This document shows positions 25,751 to 35,544 of a stretch of DNA of 64,000 nt, piece by piece. The stretch lies in the NCBI RefSeq assembly GCF_000153105.1, contig NZ_CH672376.1:611092-675091 (forward strand), written 5' to 3'. Each line of letters starts with the position of its first letter. The first letter of the stretch is position 1. The position numbers and the translations under genes were made by a program. The notes below the pieces were generated by a model, which did not search any database, was not told where the DNA came from, and worked only from the letters and a program-made list of their open reading frames with translations. The DNA is from Blastopirellula marina DSM 3645. Lineage in GTDB: Bacteria; Planctomycetota; Planctomycetia; Pirellulales; Pirellulaceae.

Positions 25751-28700
25751 ATGGCAGACCTTTCCTATCCCATGCAACATGTGTCCGTTCGTGTTCCGTG
25801 GCATGATAACGGATGGGCGGGCACTATCTGCAAAGAACCGAAGTACAACACCTCTTGCCTCAAGCTGAAAGGGATCGCTGACAGTAAGGATGAAGCAGCC
25901 GAAGAAGCAATCGCGGCAACTTCTATACTGGATTTGCAGAAGCAAGGGATACAACTGCCGCCTTGCGTCAAAGAACGCGCAACGTTCATGGCCGACTTTG
26001 AATTTGACCGCGTTGTCGAGCACCCCTACGCGAAGAACAACTCAAAGACTCATGGACACTTCCGCCCTACGGCATTGCGTCATCCGGCCTATTCCGCAGC
26101 AGCCGTTCCATTTCTCTGGATGATGCGAGATCAGGTTTTTGGAAATCCAAAGAATAAAGAAATTATCCCCAAAGTCGATCGATACCCGATTGACGGTGTC
26201 GATTTGGAATTCGAGCCCTCGGAAGAAGAACTTGGCTTCAATACAAACTGGGTTCAAGATCGCCGCAATCACCTTGCTCTGTTGGAATGCTTCTGGAAAC
26301 ACGTTCGCCCGAAAGACTCCTTGGTATTCTTCTACGCTAAACAAGTTCCGTTGGTGGAAGATGTTGGTCGGCGAGTGCTCATTGGCGTTGGTCGCGTCAA
26401 GCATCTCGGAAAGTTTACTGAATACAAATATGACGGAGATCCTGGAGACCAGTTACGGAGCATGCTATGGGAGTGCATGGTTACGCATTCGATACGCCCG
26501 GATTGCACGGACGGGTTTTTGCTGCCATATCACGAAGCATTAATCAAAAGTGATGAGGGACGCGCATTCAATCCGGCAGACGCAGTCGCATTCTCACCGG
26601 ATGACCGATTTAACGAGTTTTCGTACGGAACCGAGCACGTCAGCAACGATGCGGCGATAAGCGCGCTGCTTTCAATTCGAGATGCACTGCAACGTAGTTC
26701 CGAATTGTTTGGCTATGTATCGGATGCCCACGAGAAGTGGGTCGATCGCGAATTGGGACGCCTCTGGAACAAGCGGGGACCGTTCCCTGGGATTGGCTCG
26801 GTTCTGACAGCGACGGGAGTTACGTTAGGAAACTTCGTCGCTCAGGCCCTGATAGACAAGGTTGGCGAGAAGGACAGTCCATGGCCGGCCTGGTTCGCGG
26901 CGCTAGAGGACCCCTCGTCGCATTTGCCTGCCGAACTTGCACGGCGCATCGACAAGACGATCGCGAAGTCGTGGAAACGAATGGGTACGGGAAGGCGCAG
27001 CTTCCTCGAACTGCTAAGCCGGCTGGATCTAACACAGGATCAAGCAAGCGTGTTGGTTTCGCCGGAAGAGCGAGAGGATTGGGAAATAAATTGCACGGAC
27101 GACGACTTTGTCGCAAATCCATATTTGATTTATGAAACCACGCGCCTCGCTGCCGATCCGGTCTCGATCGGGATCGTGGATCGCGGTCTGTTTCCAAACG
27201 CAATGATTCGCTCGAAATTCCCAATTCCCGAGCCCTCAATTGTAAAAACAGCGGTAGACACTCGTCGCCTACGTGCCCTAACCATACGTAATCTCGAAGA
27301 TGCGGCGCAGAATGGCGATACCCTTCGCCAGCGTGCAGACGTCATTCGCGACCTGAGACGACATGCTGGGGACGACGATGAACAGAAGGCCCAGGTAACA
27401 GCGGACCTAATGACGGTCGCCGAAGAAGAGCTATTTAAGGATGAGATCCGTATCGTAAAAATGGCGGATGATCGAGCAGCATATCAACTCGAACGCCTTG
27501 GTGCGGCCGGTGATCTGATCCGTCGCACTGTTGAAAATCGCATCGACGGTAAACGGCATGAATCCACAACCGATTGGCGAAAATCACTCAATTCCTTTCT
27601 CGAAAGCAACGGAGTCGTCCTCCCAGGCGATGTTGGAGAACGCGAAATAGAAGAGCTCGCCAGAAAGGAAAAGACGGCGGCACTAGAAGAACTCGCATCA
27701 TCTCGATTTAGCGTTCTCATCGGTCGCGCTGGCACGGGAAAGACAACTCTACTTTCTGTGCTGTGCGCACAACCTCGCATTAGCAAGGAAGGCGTTCTGC
27801 TATTGGCTCCTACCGGCAAAGCACGTGTCCGCATGGAGGATGTCGCTCGCAAAGCGGGGATAAAGAATAGCCAGGCGTTCACTTTGGCGCAACATTTAAG
27901 CCAATCTGGGCGTTATGACAGGAACACGCAACGATACCTATTGACTGGAAAACGGGGTGATCCGCTTGCCAAGACGGTGATCGTCGACGAGTGCTCGATG
28001 CTGACCGAGGAGATGATGGCTGCGCTCATCGAATCGTTAATCAAAGTTGATCGCCTAATTTTTGTTGGCGATTATCGACAGCTTCCGCCAATTGGCGCTG
28101 GTCGACCATTCATTGACATCGTGACGCGTCTTCAGCCAGATGTGTTCCCGGCTGACGAACCACACGTGGCCCCAGGCTACACAGAGCTTATGATTCCGCG
28201 TCGCCAAGGGGCCGGCGAGCGTGACGATCTGTTGCTTGCATCGTGGTTCGGCAGCGGCGAAACAAGTGCTGGCGATGACCAGGTCTTTGAGATTTTATCT
28301 GGAAAGCGAAAAAGCGAGACAGTTGAATTCGTCACGTGGGAGACGCCGGATGAGCTGGAAAGAAAATTACCTAAGGTGCTTCGGGAGACCCTTGAATTCA
28401 AAGCCGAAAATGAAGACTGGCAAGCGTTCAGCATATCGTTAGGAGGCAATCCCGATGACAGTGGATCCATCTGGTTCAATGGCAAGTGGGGGAAATTTGA
28501 CGGCGCAGGCGTCGCTGCCGAAGCCTGGCAGATTCTCAGTCCGGTTCGGCAAAAACCTTGGGGAGTCGAGACGCTGAATCGCTTAATCCATAGGTATTAT
28601 AAGGAACGAACCATCGAGCAGGCGAGGAACTTCAAAGGGAGACGCAGCATTCCCAGCCCAATGGGAGAGCACCAGATTGTCTATGGCGATAAGGTCATTA

Positions 28701-29581
28701 ACAATCGAAATCAACGAATGTACAAGAAGCGAATGTATCCAACGCCAGATAAAGACGGGTATCTAGCGAATGGTGAGATTGGAGTCGTAATTGGACACCG
28801 GCGAACAAAGAAAAAGTCTTGGGATCCAAAATATCTTGAAATCGAATTCTCGACACAGCAGGGAACTTCGTTCAAGTTCTACCCAAGCGACTTTAAGGAA
28901 GAAGGTGAGGCCAGCCTTGAGCTGGCATACGCATTGACTGTGCACAAAGCCCAGGGAAGCGAGTTCAAAAAGGTATTTCTGGTTCTACCGCGTTCCCCTT
29001 TAATGGTCACGCGCGAGCTGCTGTACACAGCGCTTACTCGTCAGAAAGAAAAGGTAGTAGTGCTGCTGCAAGGCTCAGCGACCGATTTGCATCGATTTAG
29101 CTCCGAACGATTCTCTGCCGCCGCCTGCCGTTTAACAAACTTGTTCGGACCCCCTCGTCCCATTGAAATAAAGGGGGCATTTCTTGAAGAACGACTCATT
29201 CACAACACGACACGTGGTGAACTCGTTCGCTCCAAATCCGAGGTAATCATTGCTAACCTGCTTCACGCTAAAAAAATCGAATACGACTACGAAGTCGAAC
29301 TCACACTCGATGGCGAGCCACAGAACAAATTCCCTGACTTTACGATCGAAGACGACGATTCAGGAAAGAAATATTACTGGGAACATCTCGGGATGCTCGG
29401 CAATCAAGATTACAGCCGACGTTGGGTCGAGAAGGAGCAATGGTACCGAGATCATGGAATTCTTGCACGCACCGAGGGCCACGGTCCAAACGGGACTCTT
29501 ATCACCACGCAAGACGACCTCAAAGGCGGCATCGACGCAATGGCTATAAATCGGATGATTGAAGAAATATTCGGCTCCTAG
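25751..29581 (+). CDS. RecD-like superfamily 1 helicase fused to a PD-(D/E)XK-like nuclease
   Basis: A 1276-residue protein. Residues 1-620 hold an N-terminal domain without known motifs (begins with VSVRVPWHDNGWAGTI). From about 655 a RecD/AAA_30-type SF1B helicase follows: Walker A GRAGTGKTT, motif II VIVDECSML, motif III FVGDYRQLPPIGAGRP, and near 1060 ALTVHKAQGSEFK and ELLYTALTRQKEKV (motifs V and VI). The last 150 residues carry a nuclease-like pattern: KSEVIIANLL, then PDFTIED and YYWEHLGM, the E...D...E-x-x order of PD-(D/E)XK folds. It lies next to the Dpd island and is likely a phage-defence or DNA-processing protein. It stands alone on its strand. Confidence 0.8.
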   Translation: MADLSYPMQHVSVRVPWHDNGWAGTICKEPKYNTSCLKLKGIADSKDEAAEEAIAATSILDLQKQGIQLPPCVKERATFMADFEFDRVVEHPYAKNNSKTHGHFRPTALRHPAYSAAAVPFLWMMRDQVFGNPKNKEIIPKVDRYPIDGVDLEFEPSEEELGFNTNWVQDRRNHLALLECFWKHVRPKDSLVFFYAKQVPLVEDVGRRVLIGVGRVKHLGKFTEYKYDGDPGDQLRSMLWECMVTHSIRPDCTDGFLLPYHEALIKSDEGRAFNPADAVAFSPDDRFNEFSYGTEHVSNDAAISALLSIRDALQRSSELFGYVSDAHEKWVDRELGRLWNKRGPFPGIGSVLTATGVTLGNFVAQALIDKVGEKDSPWPAWFAALEDPSSHLPAELARRIDKTIAKSWKRMGTGRRSFLELLSRLDLTQDQASVLVSPEEREDWEINCTDDDFVANPYLIYETTRLAADPVSIGIVDRGLFPNAMIRSKFPIPEPSIVKTAVDTRRLRALTIRNLEDAAQNGDTLRQRADVIRDLRRHAGDDDEQKAQVTADLMTVAEEELFKDEIRIVKMADDRAAYQLERLGAAGDLIRRTVENRIDGKRHESTTDWRKSLNSFLESNGVVLPGDVGEREIEELARKEKTAALEELASSRFSVLIGRAGTGKTTLLSVLCAQPRISKEGVLLLAPTGKARVRMEDVARKAGIKNSQAFTLAQHLSQSGRYDRNTQRYLLTGKRGDPLAKTVIVDECSMLTEEMMAALIESLIKVDRLIFVGDYRQLPPIGAGRPFIDIVTRLQPDVFPADEPHVAPGYTELMIPRRQGAGERDDLLLASWFGSGETSAGDDQVFEILSGKRKSETVEFVTWETPDELERKLPKVLRETLEFKAENEDWQAFSISLGGNPDDSGSIWFNGKWGKFDGAGVAAEAWQILSPVRQKPWGVETLNRLIHRYYKERTIEQARNFKGRRSIPSPMGEHQIVYGDKVINNRNQRMYKKRMYPTPDKDGYLANGEIGVVIGHRRTKKKSWDPKYLEIEFSTQQGTSFKFYPSDFKEEGEASLELAYALTVHKAQGSEFKKVFLVLPRSPLMVTRELLYTALTRQKEKVVVLLQGSATDLHRFSSERFSAAACRLTNLFGPPRPIEIKGAFLEERLIHNTTRGELVRSKSEVIIANLLHAKKIEYDYEVELTLDGEPQNKFPDFTIEDDDSGKKYYWEHLGMLGNQDYSRRWVEKEQWYRDHGILARTEGHGPNGTLITTQDDLKGGIDAMAINRMIEEIFGS

Positions 29582-30654
29582 CGTCCCGCAATTCGCCAGG
29601 ATTCGCTTGAAATTCCTCGCTTGCAGCCGCTCAAATCGGCGCAGACCGACTGCGTAATGCTGCGCCGACGTCGGCGACCTGGACAGCCTCTAGCCGCTTC
29701 GCACGACACCAACGCTGTGGTGAACATGGCAAGCGTATGCACTGGAACATCGATTACTTCCGTGAGCATGCGATTCTCAGCGAAGTTTGGCACTGCACAC
29801 CGAACGATCCCCATACAGAGCACATCTGGGCTGATGCTACAAGCAAGCTGTCGGGTGCTTGCGTCCCAGTCCAGAAATTTGATGCACATGATTGTTCCGC
29901 TGGATGCGCGTCCCACTTTTTCCAATTCTCGGATCGTGTCGTTTCGCGCAAACTTGCGGAACCTGGGAAACAATCAGCCAGTATTAGTAGAGTTTGTCGA
30001 GGGAAAAAAAGTGCATTCTCGTAAGGAGCATCCTTACTTGCCGAGCATCGCCTCGGACATCAATCTAATTGGATTACTCAGTATTCGCGGCGTACCCTAG
30101 TAACGCAAACTGGATAATTCCCGAACTCCACCGCAAGGGCACATCGGTCCAGGCGATCGCCGACGCCCATCACGCCGAGATCCGCGAGGCCGTTGTCGGC
30201 GGCAAGACGCCCGACCGTGGGCGATCGCGGCGGATTCCCCATAGGAAGATCCAGTTGATTCGCGAACTGTTGGCGGAGGGGAAACTCTCAATTGGGAAAA
30301 ATGCCCGCCAGACTCGAGTAAGTTCCCAGACCGTTCGGAGGGAACATCAATTGAATATTGAATACCGAGCAGCGATAACCTGCCCTGTTTTTTTTGATCA
30401 ACGCCAATCAGAAAAAACCAGATCTTATCCCGGGGATTTTATCCGTATGTTCGAGTATTTTGGCCAGAGAGGTCTCGAAATTAACTGCTGAACTCGTATT
30501 GCAACGAACACCAAATTAACTGCACCGGGACTACGTTGCATAATTACGCAGTTGGACGTTGACTGAGTCGCTTCCAACACGGTAGTTTATGTACTGCAAG
30601 CAGATGCCGGGCTTGTGATTTTCGTGTTCCGACAGACTAATTGGGGGGAATCAG
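29582..30654. other. About 1.1 kb between the helicase and queC, mainly relics
   Basis: No intact gene is convincing. A rightward frame at 29621-30100 and a leftward one at 29578-29973 have odd composition and no landmarks. From about 30130 to 30350 the plus strand encodes a recombinase-type HTH relic (separate entry). The final 160 bases before queC should hold its promoter, and end with GGGGGGAA as ribosome site. I looked for a preQ1-type riboswitch there and saw none. Confidence 0.4.
30069..30491 (+). pseudogene. Resolvase-type HTH remnant
   Basis: In the 140-codon frame, only the part from about 30130 to 30350 looks like protein: SRRIPHRKIQLIRELLAEGK, then LSIGKNARQTRVSSQTVRRE, the form of the C-terminal helix-turn-helix of serine recombinases or similar transposase proteins. 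The catalytic domain is missing and the flanks of the frame are not protein-like. It marks an old mobile-element event at the left border of the Dpd island. Confidence 0.45.
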
Positions 30655-31359
30655 ATGTCGAAAGCGATTGTACTTTTGAGCGGCGGCCTGGACTCGACCA
30701 CAATGCTTGCGATTGCGAAATCGCAAGGGTTTACAATATCGGCTCTCACTTTCGCCTATGGGCAACGGCATCAATCAGAAGTCGAGTCGGCGCGGCGAAC
30801 TGCAAAGGCATTTAACGTTCAAGATCATACGGTAATAGACATCGACTTGCGGGCGTTCGGCGGATCCGCTTTGACAGATATGATCGACGTCCCCAAAGAT
30901 CGAACGCTCGATGAGATGACCGCGGCAATTCCAATCACTTATGTTCCAGCCCGAAACACGATCTTTTTGTCGTATGCGTTGGCTATAGCGGAGGTGAGGG
31001 AAGCATTTGACATTTTCATTGGCGTAAACTCGCTGGACTACGCCGGATACCCAGACTGCCGGCCTGAGTATGTTTCGGCGTTCCAAGCGATGGCCAATCT
31101 CGCGACCGCACAGGCGGTTGGGTCTGGCCCCCAATTGAACATTCACACGCCCCTAATCCACAAGCCCAAAGCCGAAATCATCCAGGCAGGGATCGAACTG
31201 GGGGTCGACTACTCGACGACTGTTAGTTGCTACGAAGCAAACGGCGACGGACGAGCATGCGGACATTGCGACGCTTGTATTCTGCGACGCCAGGGCTTCC
31301 AACAATGCGGCCAGGAAGACCCAACTCGCTACGTCGACCACGAAATGGCAGGAATATGA
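30655..31359 (+). CDS. queC: 7-cyano-7-deazaguanine (preQ0) synthase QueC
   Basis: A 234-residue enzyme that converts 7-carboxy-7-deazaguanine (CDG) to preQ0 with ATP and ammonia. The P-loop is [12 protein letters not shown] at residues 7-18, and the zinc site is [18 protein letters not shown] near the C-terminus with its four Cys. YGQRH and PARNTIFLS are also family hallmarks. Full length. The gene has a strong GGGGGGAA site before the ATG and overlaps queE by four bases. In this setting preQ0 feeds DpdA for DNA modification rather than, or as well as, tRNA queuosine; queD and folE are not in the window, so the first steps rely on genes elsewhere. Confidence 0.95.
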   Translation: MSKAIVLLSGGLDSTTMLAIAKSQGFTISALTFAYGQRHQSEVESARRTAKAFNVQDHTVIDIDLRAFGGSALTDMIDVPKDRTLDEMTAAIPITYVPARNTIFLSYALAIAEVREAFDIFIGVNSLDYAGYPDCRPEYVSAFQAMANLATAQAVGSGPQLNIHTPLIHKPKAEIIQAGIELGVDYSTTVSCYEANGDGRACGHCDACILRRQGFQQCGQEDPTRYVDHEMAGI

Positions 31360-31991
31360 AGTACTTCGTCAAAGAGATCTATTACACGCTCCAAGGCGAG
31401 GGGGCCAAGTCCGGTCGCCCCGCAGTATTCTGCCGCTTCACGGGCTGCAATCTATGGTCTGGCCGAGAACAAGATCGAGCTTCGGCCATTTGCCAATTTT
31501 GCGACACCCAGTTTGTTGGCACCGATGGCCCAGGCGGCGGCGTTTTTAGATCCGCTCTCGAATTGGCAGGTGCCGTTGCCGCAAAGTGGCCGGAAAGCTG
31601 GAATGCCAACAAAATGGTCGTATGCACCGGCGGGGAACCATTGCTGCAACTTGATGAGGCCGTGATCGAAGCCCTACACGATGAGGGCTTTGAAGTCGCC
31701 GTTGAAACCAACGGGACCAAGATTCCACCGCCCGGAATTGACTGGATTTCTGTCAGCCCTAAGGCAAATGCGGAATGCATCCTGCGAGCCGGGGACGAAC
31801 TTAAACTGGTGTTTCCACAGCCTGGTGGTGAGCCTACGAAGTACGAAAACCTCGACTTCGATCATTTCTTCCTGCAACCGATGGATGGACTGTCGCGAGA
31901 GCAGAACACCCAACTTGCGGCACAATATTGCCTCAAGCATCCCCAATGGGAACTCAGCATCCAGACTCATAAATTGATCGGATTGCCATAG
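31356..31991 (+). CDS. queE: 7-carboxy-7-deazaguanine synthase QueE (radical SAM)
   Basis: A 211-residue radical SAM enzyme making CDG from 6-carboxytetrahydropterin. Start at [20 protein letters not shown], with ATG overlapping the queC stop. The cluster motif is CNLWSGREQ...CQFCDT: the spacing between the first and second Cys is long, as in the QueE type with an expanded CX14CX2C motif. CTGGEPLLQ near residue 90 is the SAM-binding GGE motif. The product passes to QueC. About 200 bases separate it from dpdC, with a small AGATCCCT/AGGGTCT hairpin between them. Confidence 0.92.
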   Translation: MKYFVKEIYYTLQGEGAKSGRPAVFCRFTGCNLWSGREQDRASAICQFCDTQFVGTDGPGGGVFRSALELAGAVAAKWPESWNANKMVVCTGGEPLLQLDEAVIEALHDEGFEVAVETNGTKIPPPGIDWISVSPKANAECILRAGDELKLVFPQPGGEPTKYENLDFDHFFLQPMDGLSREQNTQLAAQYCLKHPQWELSIQTHKLIGLP

Positions 31992-32196
31992 GGGCGAAGC
32001 GTTTTCTAAAGATCCCTAAGAAAGGGTCTAGCATTGAATTCGCACGCCCAATCGATAGCAGTGCGCACGCTTGCTTTGGCATTTATTCCGCGACAGTTTA
32101 CGTGCGCCGCTCATGCCCCCCGCGTCCGTGAACGCTCTTATAATGGAAACCATAAATGGCTGCGATAAACCAGCCAAAACTTGAGGCCATGGCCGC

Positions 32197-33141
32197 ATGA
32201 ATGTCGTCAATGTCGTCGTGACATGCACGAAAGACAAAAAACAGCCCGTTCCCGAGGAATGCAAACTACGAAACGTTCCGGGTAACTCCCTCCGTGCCCG
32301 TTTCAAGGAATGGCAATCCAGGATCAATCGCAACAAACGCAACCGGGTCATCGTCAAGGATCTTTATGCTGGCGACCACTGGTCGAATGTACGGAGTTTT
32401 GGATCTGCCTTTTTTGAAATTGACATTTGGGTCTGCTCCGCGGGACTTGGTCTCGTTCGTTTTGACGACCTCATCACACCGTACGCAGCGACGTTTTCTC
32501 AAAATCACCCCGACTCCATTTCAGCCCCCCTATCCGACGACGAACGACCTGACGCTTTCAAACAATGGTGGCAATTAACTTCGCGATGGAAAGCCCAATT
32601 TGAGGATCGTCCACGTAGCCTCGCCGCCTTAATGGCGGCCTACCCCAATCGTTCGTTGTTGGTAGCAGCTTCCAAAAATTACTTGCGAGCAATTGCGGAC
32701 GATATTCGTAAAGGGCTGCCCAAGCTAAGTGATCCTGACCAGCTTTCAATTGTCTGCTCTGGCGTCAACTCGCTTGACGGACTTGATGCGAATCTAGTGC
32801 CCTGCGACGCGCGATTTCAAGCAGCAACTGGCGGCGCTCGTCGCTCGCTCAATACTCGACTTGCGAATAAGATACTGCGGGAGGCACGGGTTCCGCCTCG
32901 CGCCTCGATCCTTGCGGCGCGATACCGAAAACTACTCCGCCAACAACCAGCAATTCAAAAGTACGATCGCGAACCGATGACGGACGATGAGGTTAGGCAG
33001 TTTATTCTCCGACAGTTAAACCAGAACAGTTCCTTGCGGCACACTCCTTTATTGCGAATGCTGCGAAACAAAAACAAAGCCTGCGAGCAAAAGCGCTTTT
33101 CGGCGCTCTACAGAGAAGTTGTGGAGAGCATCAATGGCTAG
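32197..33141 (+). CDS. dpdC: DpdC-like protein
   Basis: A 314-residue protein with a YaaA/DUF6884-like front: VVVTCTKDKKQPVPEE, then DLYAGDHWSNVRSF, IWVCSAGLGLVRFDDLITPYAATF. In the described Dpd systems DpdC acts after insertion and turns the DNA-borne preQ0 base into the amide form (dADG). The call rests on this N-terminal pattern and on position, between the preQ0 genes and dpdB/dpdA. The C-terminal third is helical and basic. It overlaps the next gene by eight bases. Confidence 0.75.
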   Translation: MNVVNVVVTCTKDKKQPVPEECKLRNVPGNSLRARFKEWQSRINRNKRNRVIVKDLYAGDHWSNVRSFGSAFFEIDIWVCSAGLGLVRFDDLITPYAATFSQNHPDSISAPLSDDERPDAFKQWWQLTSRWKAQFEDRPRSLAALMAAYPNRSLLVAASKNYLRAIADDIRKGLPKLSDPDQLSIVCSGVNSLDGLDANLVPCDARFQAATGGARRSLNTRLANKILREARVPPRASILAARYRKLLRQQPAIQKYDREPMTDDEVRQFILRQLNQNSSLRHTPLLRMLRNKNKACEQKRFSALYREVVESING

Positions 33142-34282
33142 ACGAAAGAACGATACAGTTTCCCCGATTCAACGACGTGCTCTCCGTATCGACCAGAATG
33201 TCGACCATCCGCTTTACATGTTTACGCTCACGAGCAGCGAATTGTTGCAGGTAGCCGATATTTCACGAATTTCTCGTGATGAAGACGGAAAGCTGCTCGG
33301 CTACCAGCGCCCAGACGTTCGGCAACACGTGCAAAACATCGTCGACTACCTGGATTCGGACTCAATTATTTTTCCGAACTCGATCATTCTCGCACTTTCG
33401 TCCAGCGTGAAGTTCAAGCAGAGTCGTGGACCAGCTACTGATGACGGATTCGCAAAAGCCGGAACGATTGAAATTCATCTGCCAACCGGCGATGGCCCCA
33501 AACCCGCTTGGATTGTCGATGGTCAGCAACGCGCTCTTGCATTGTCAAAATGCAAACGCCGCGACTTGGCGATTCCCGTGAATGCGTTCATTGCGGACGA
33601 AGTTGATCTGCAACGGGATCAGTTTTTGAGAGTCAACAGCTCCAAACCGCTTCCCCGCGGCTTGATCACGGAGTTGCTTCCAGAGGTCAGCAGCAACCTG
33701 CCGGCTAATTTGTCCGCTAAGAAAATGCCATCGGCGATTTGCGACTGGCTCAATCGTGAAAAGTCATCGCCGTTCTTTGGAATTATTAAACGAGCATCGA
33801 CACCCAAAGAACAAAAGCCCGAAACTGTGATCGTCGACAACTCGATCGTAAAGATGGTCGAAGAAAGCTTGTCGCAACCATCGGGATGCCTCTTCTCGTA
33901 CCGCAATATCGCAACTGGAGAAACGGACTTCGACGGAATCACTTCTCTGCTCGTCGTCTACTGGTCCGCCGTCCGCGAAGTCTTCCCCGAAGCGTGGGGC
34001 AAGCCGCCATCAAAAAGTCGACTCATGCACGGCGCAGGCCTGCGAGCGATGGGCCGTTTGATGGATCGGATCATGCCCGTCATCAACCTCCGAGAAAAAT
34101 CCGCCAAGGCCGATATCATCCGCGAGCTAAAGCTGGTTGCTCCAATCTGCCGCTGGACGAAAGGAAATTGGGATGACATGGATGGAATGAAGTGGAACGA
34201 TGTAAATAACGTGCCTCGGCACATCAACATACTCAGTAGCGTCCTGATCAGAGGGTATCTGCAGGCGAAGGGCAATCGTTAA
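33134..34282 (+). CDS. dpdB: DpdB paralogue 1 (DGQHR-domain protein)
   Basis: A 382-residue protein from MARRKNDT. The DGQHR-type core reads AWIVDGQQRALAL near residue 127, preceded by GYQRPDVRQHV and followed by RVNSSKPLPRGLI. The DGQHR family includes DndB and DpdB. DpdB is an ATPase needed with DpdA to put preQ0 into DNA. It is a full-length relative of the gene at 35545-36696, with matching landmarks along the whole length, including SRLMHGAGL near residue 300 and NVPRHINIL near the end. It begins before the dpdC stop and ends two bases before dpdA, so the genes are one transcript. Confidence 0.8.
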   Translation: MARRKNDTVSPIQRRALRIDQNVDHPLYMFTLTSSELLQVADISRISRDEDGKLLGYQRPDVRQHVQNIVDYLDSDSIIFPNSIILALSSSVKFKQSRGPATDDGFAKAGTIEIHLPTGDGPKPAWIVDGQQRALALSKCKRRDLAIPVNAFIADEVDLQRDQFLRVNSSKPLPRGLITELLPEVSSNLPANLSAKKMPSAICDWLNREKSSPFFGIIKRASTPKEQKPETVIVDNSIVKMVEESLSQPSGCLFSYRNIATGETDFDGITSLLVVYWSAVREVFPEAWGKPPSKSRLMHGAGLRAMGRLMDRIMPVINLREKSAKADIIRELKLVAPICRWTKGNWDDMDGMKWNDVNNVPRHINILSSVLIRGYLQAKGNR

Positions 34283-34284
34283 TC

Positions 34285-35526
34285 ATGGAGTTCTTTTTCC
34301 CGGACAGCCAAGACTTAGTCGACCCAAGTTTTGACTTTGTCACAGAGAAACGTAGCGATACCAGAATCCGCCAGCGCGATGACTTATATGCGCACGAGGT
34401 CTACAAGAAGCCCCCCTATGACGGAATGCTCGTTTCCAAGGCGATCGTCGAAGGAACTGGCGCAGGGACCGGTCGGTACACGTTGGGTCAGCAGCGGCGA
34501 TTTGCTGTTGAGGGCGTAAAAGAGTTTCTGCGAATCCCACCGGGCATGAAAGTCATCGGCGATTGCGGAGCGTTCACTTACGTCAAGGAACCAGTTCCTC
34601 CCGTCACCGTTGACGACGTCATTCGATTCTATCAGGACGCTGGGTTCGACTATGGGGCGTCTATTGACCATATTATCCTGCAGTACAACCCTGACTGGGA
34701 CTCGACGCTGCCAGGCATAGATGCTGTCCCTAAAGACTGTGTTGATCGGCAAGAATTGACGCTCGAACTCGCGAGGGCTTTCATTCAGACTTGCAGAAAA
34801 GAGCGTGTATGCTTTGAACCGCTTGGCATTGTTCAAGGCTGGAGCCCCAAGTCGTATTCGAGAGCATTCAGTGCGCTCCAGAAGATGGGCTACAAGTACA
34901 TAGCCATCGGAGGTTTGGTTCCGCTAAAGTCTCGCGAAATCATGGAGATACTCGAGCCAATTGCTCCGAAACTGAAATCCGACACTCGTCTCCATCTGTT
35001 TGGCGTCACGCGACTCGATCATGTCAAGCAATTCGCCAAGCATGGAGTTGTCAGCTTCGACAGTACTTCGCCGCTTTTCCAGGCATTCAAGGAAGACAAA
35101 GAAAACTACTACGGCAAAGACCGGAATTACGCCGCCATAAGAGTTCCGCAAGTCGACGTCAATGTTAAGCTAAAGAATCGAATCCTATCGGGAGAGGTTA
35201 AGCAAAGTGACGCCTTTCGCCTCGAACGTGAATGCATGCAAGCCTTGCAACTTTTCGACAAGCGCCGCTTTCCTCGTGCCGACTTAATCGAATTACTAAT
35301 CGAATACCAGGCTCTCTTCGGCAGCATTCGGAATTATGCAACGGAATACGAAGCGACGCTCCGCGATCGACCATGGAAAGAATGCAAATGCACCGTTTGC
35401 GAAGAACTCGGCATTAACGTTCTCATCTTTCGCGGTGCTGAGCGAAACCGCCGGAGAGGGTTCCACAATGTTTTTGTTACTCACAACCGCCTAAAAAAGA
35501 TCCGCAGTCGCATCGCGGTTGCATAA
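34285..35526 (+). CDS. dpdA: DpdA, guanine transglycosylase acting on DNA
   Basis: A 413-residue member of the tRNA-guanine transglycosylase superfamily. KVIGDCGAFTYV near residue 90 holds the Asp at the position of the TGT base-binding Asp, and DYGASIDHI near 125 and GIVQGWSPKSY near 175 correspond to TGT core segments. The zinc site is CKCTVC followed 22 residues later by His, as in TGT (C-x-C-x2-C-x22-H). DpdA exchanges guanine in DNA for preQ0. The flanking DGQHR genes, the queC/queE pair and the restriction genes downstream fix it as the DNA-modifying form. Confidence 0.9.
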   Translation: MEFFFPDSQDLVDPSFDFVTEKRSDTRIRQRDDLYAHEVYKKPPYDGMLVSKAIVEGTGAGTGRYTLGQQRRFAVEGVKEFLRIPPGMKVIGDCGAFTYVKEPVPPVTVDDVIRFYQDAGFDYGASIDHIILQYNPDWDSTLPGIDAVPKDCVDRQELTLELARAFIQTCRKERVCFEPLGIVQGWSPKSYSRAFSALQKMGYKYIAIGGLVPLKSREIMEILEPIAPKLKSDTRLHLFGVTRLDHVKQFAKHGVVSFDSTSPLFQAFKEDKENYYGKDRNYAAIRVPQVDVNVKLKNRILSGEVKQSDAFRLERECMQALQLFDKRRFPRADLIELLIEYQALFGSIRNYATEYEATLRDRPWKECKCTVCEELGINVLIFRGAERNRRRGFHNVFVTHNRLKKIRSRIAVA

Positions 35527-35544
35527 TTGAAGGACACGCCACGC

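Noticed and set aside
29578-30100. Open frames of 130-160 codons on both strands after the helicase-nuclease gene
   Set aside because: Composition is irregular, no motif is present and they overlap each other.
30492-30654. preQ1-type riboswitch before queC
   Set aside because: No compact H-type pseudoknot signature with an A-rich tail could be seen in the leader.
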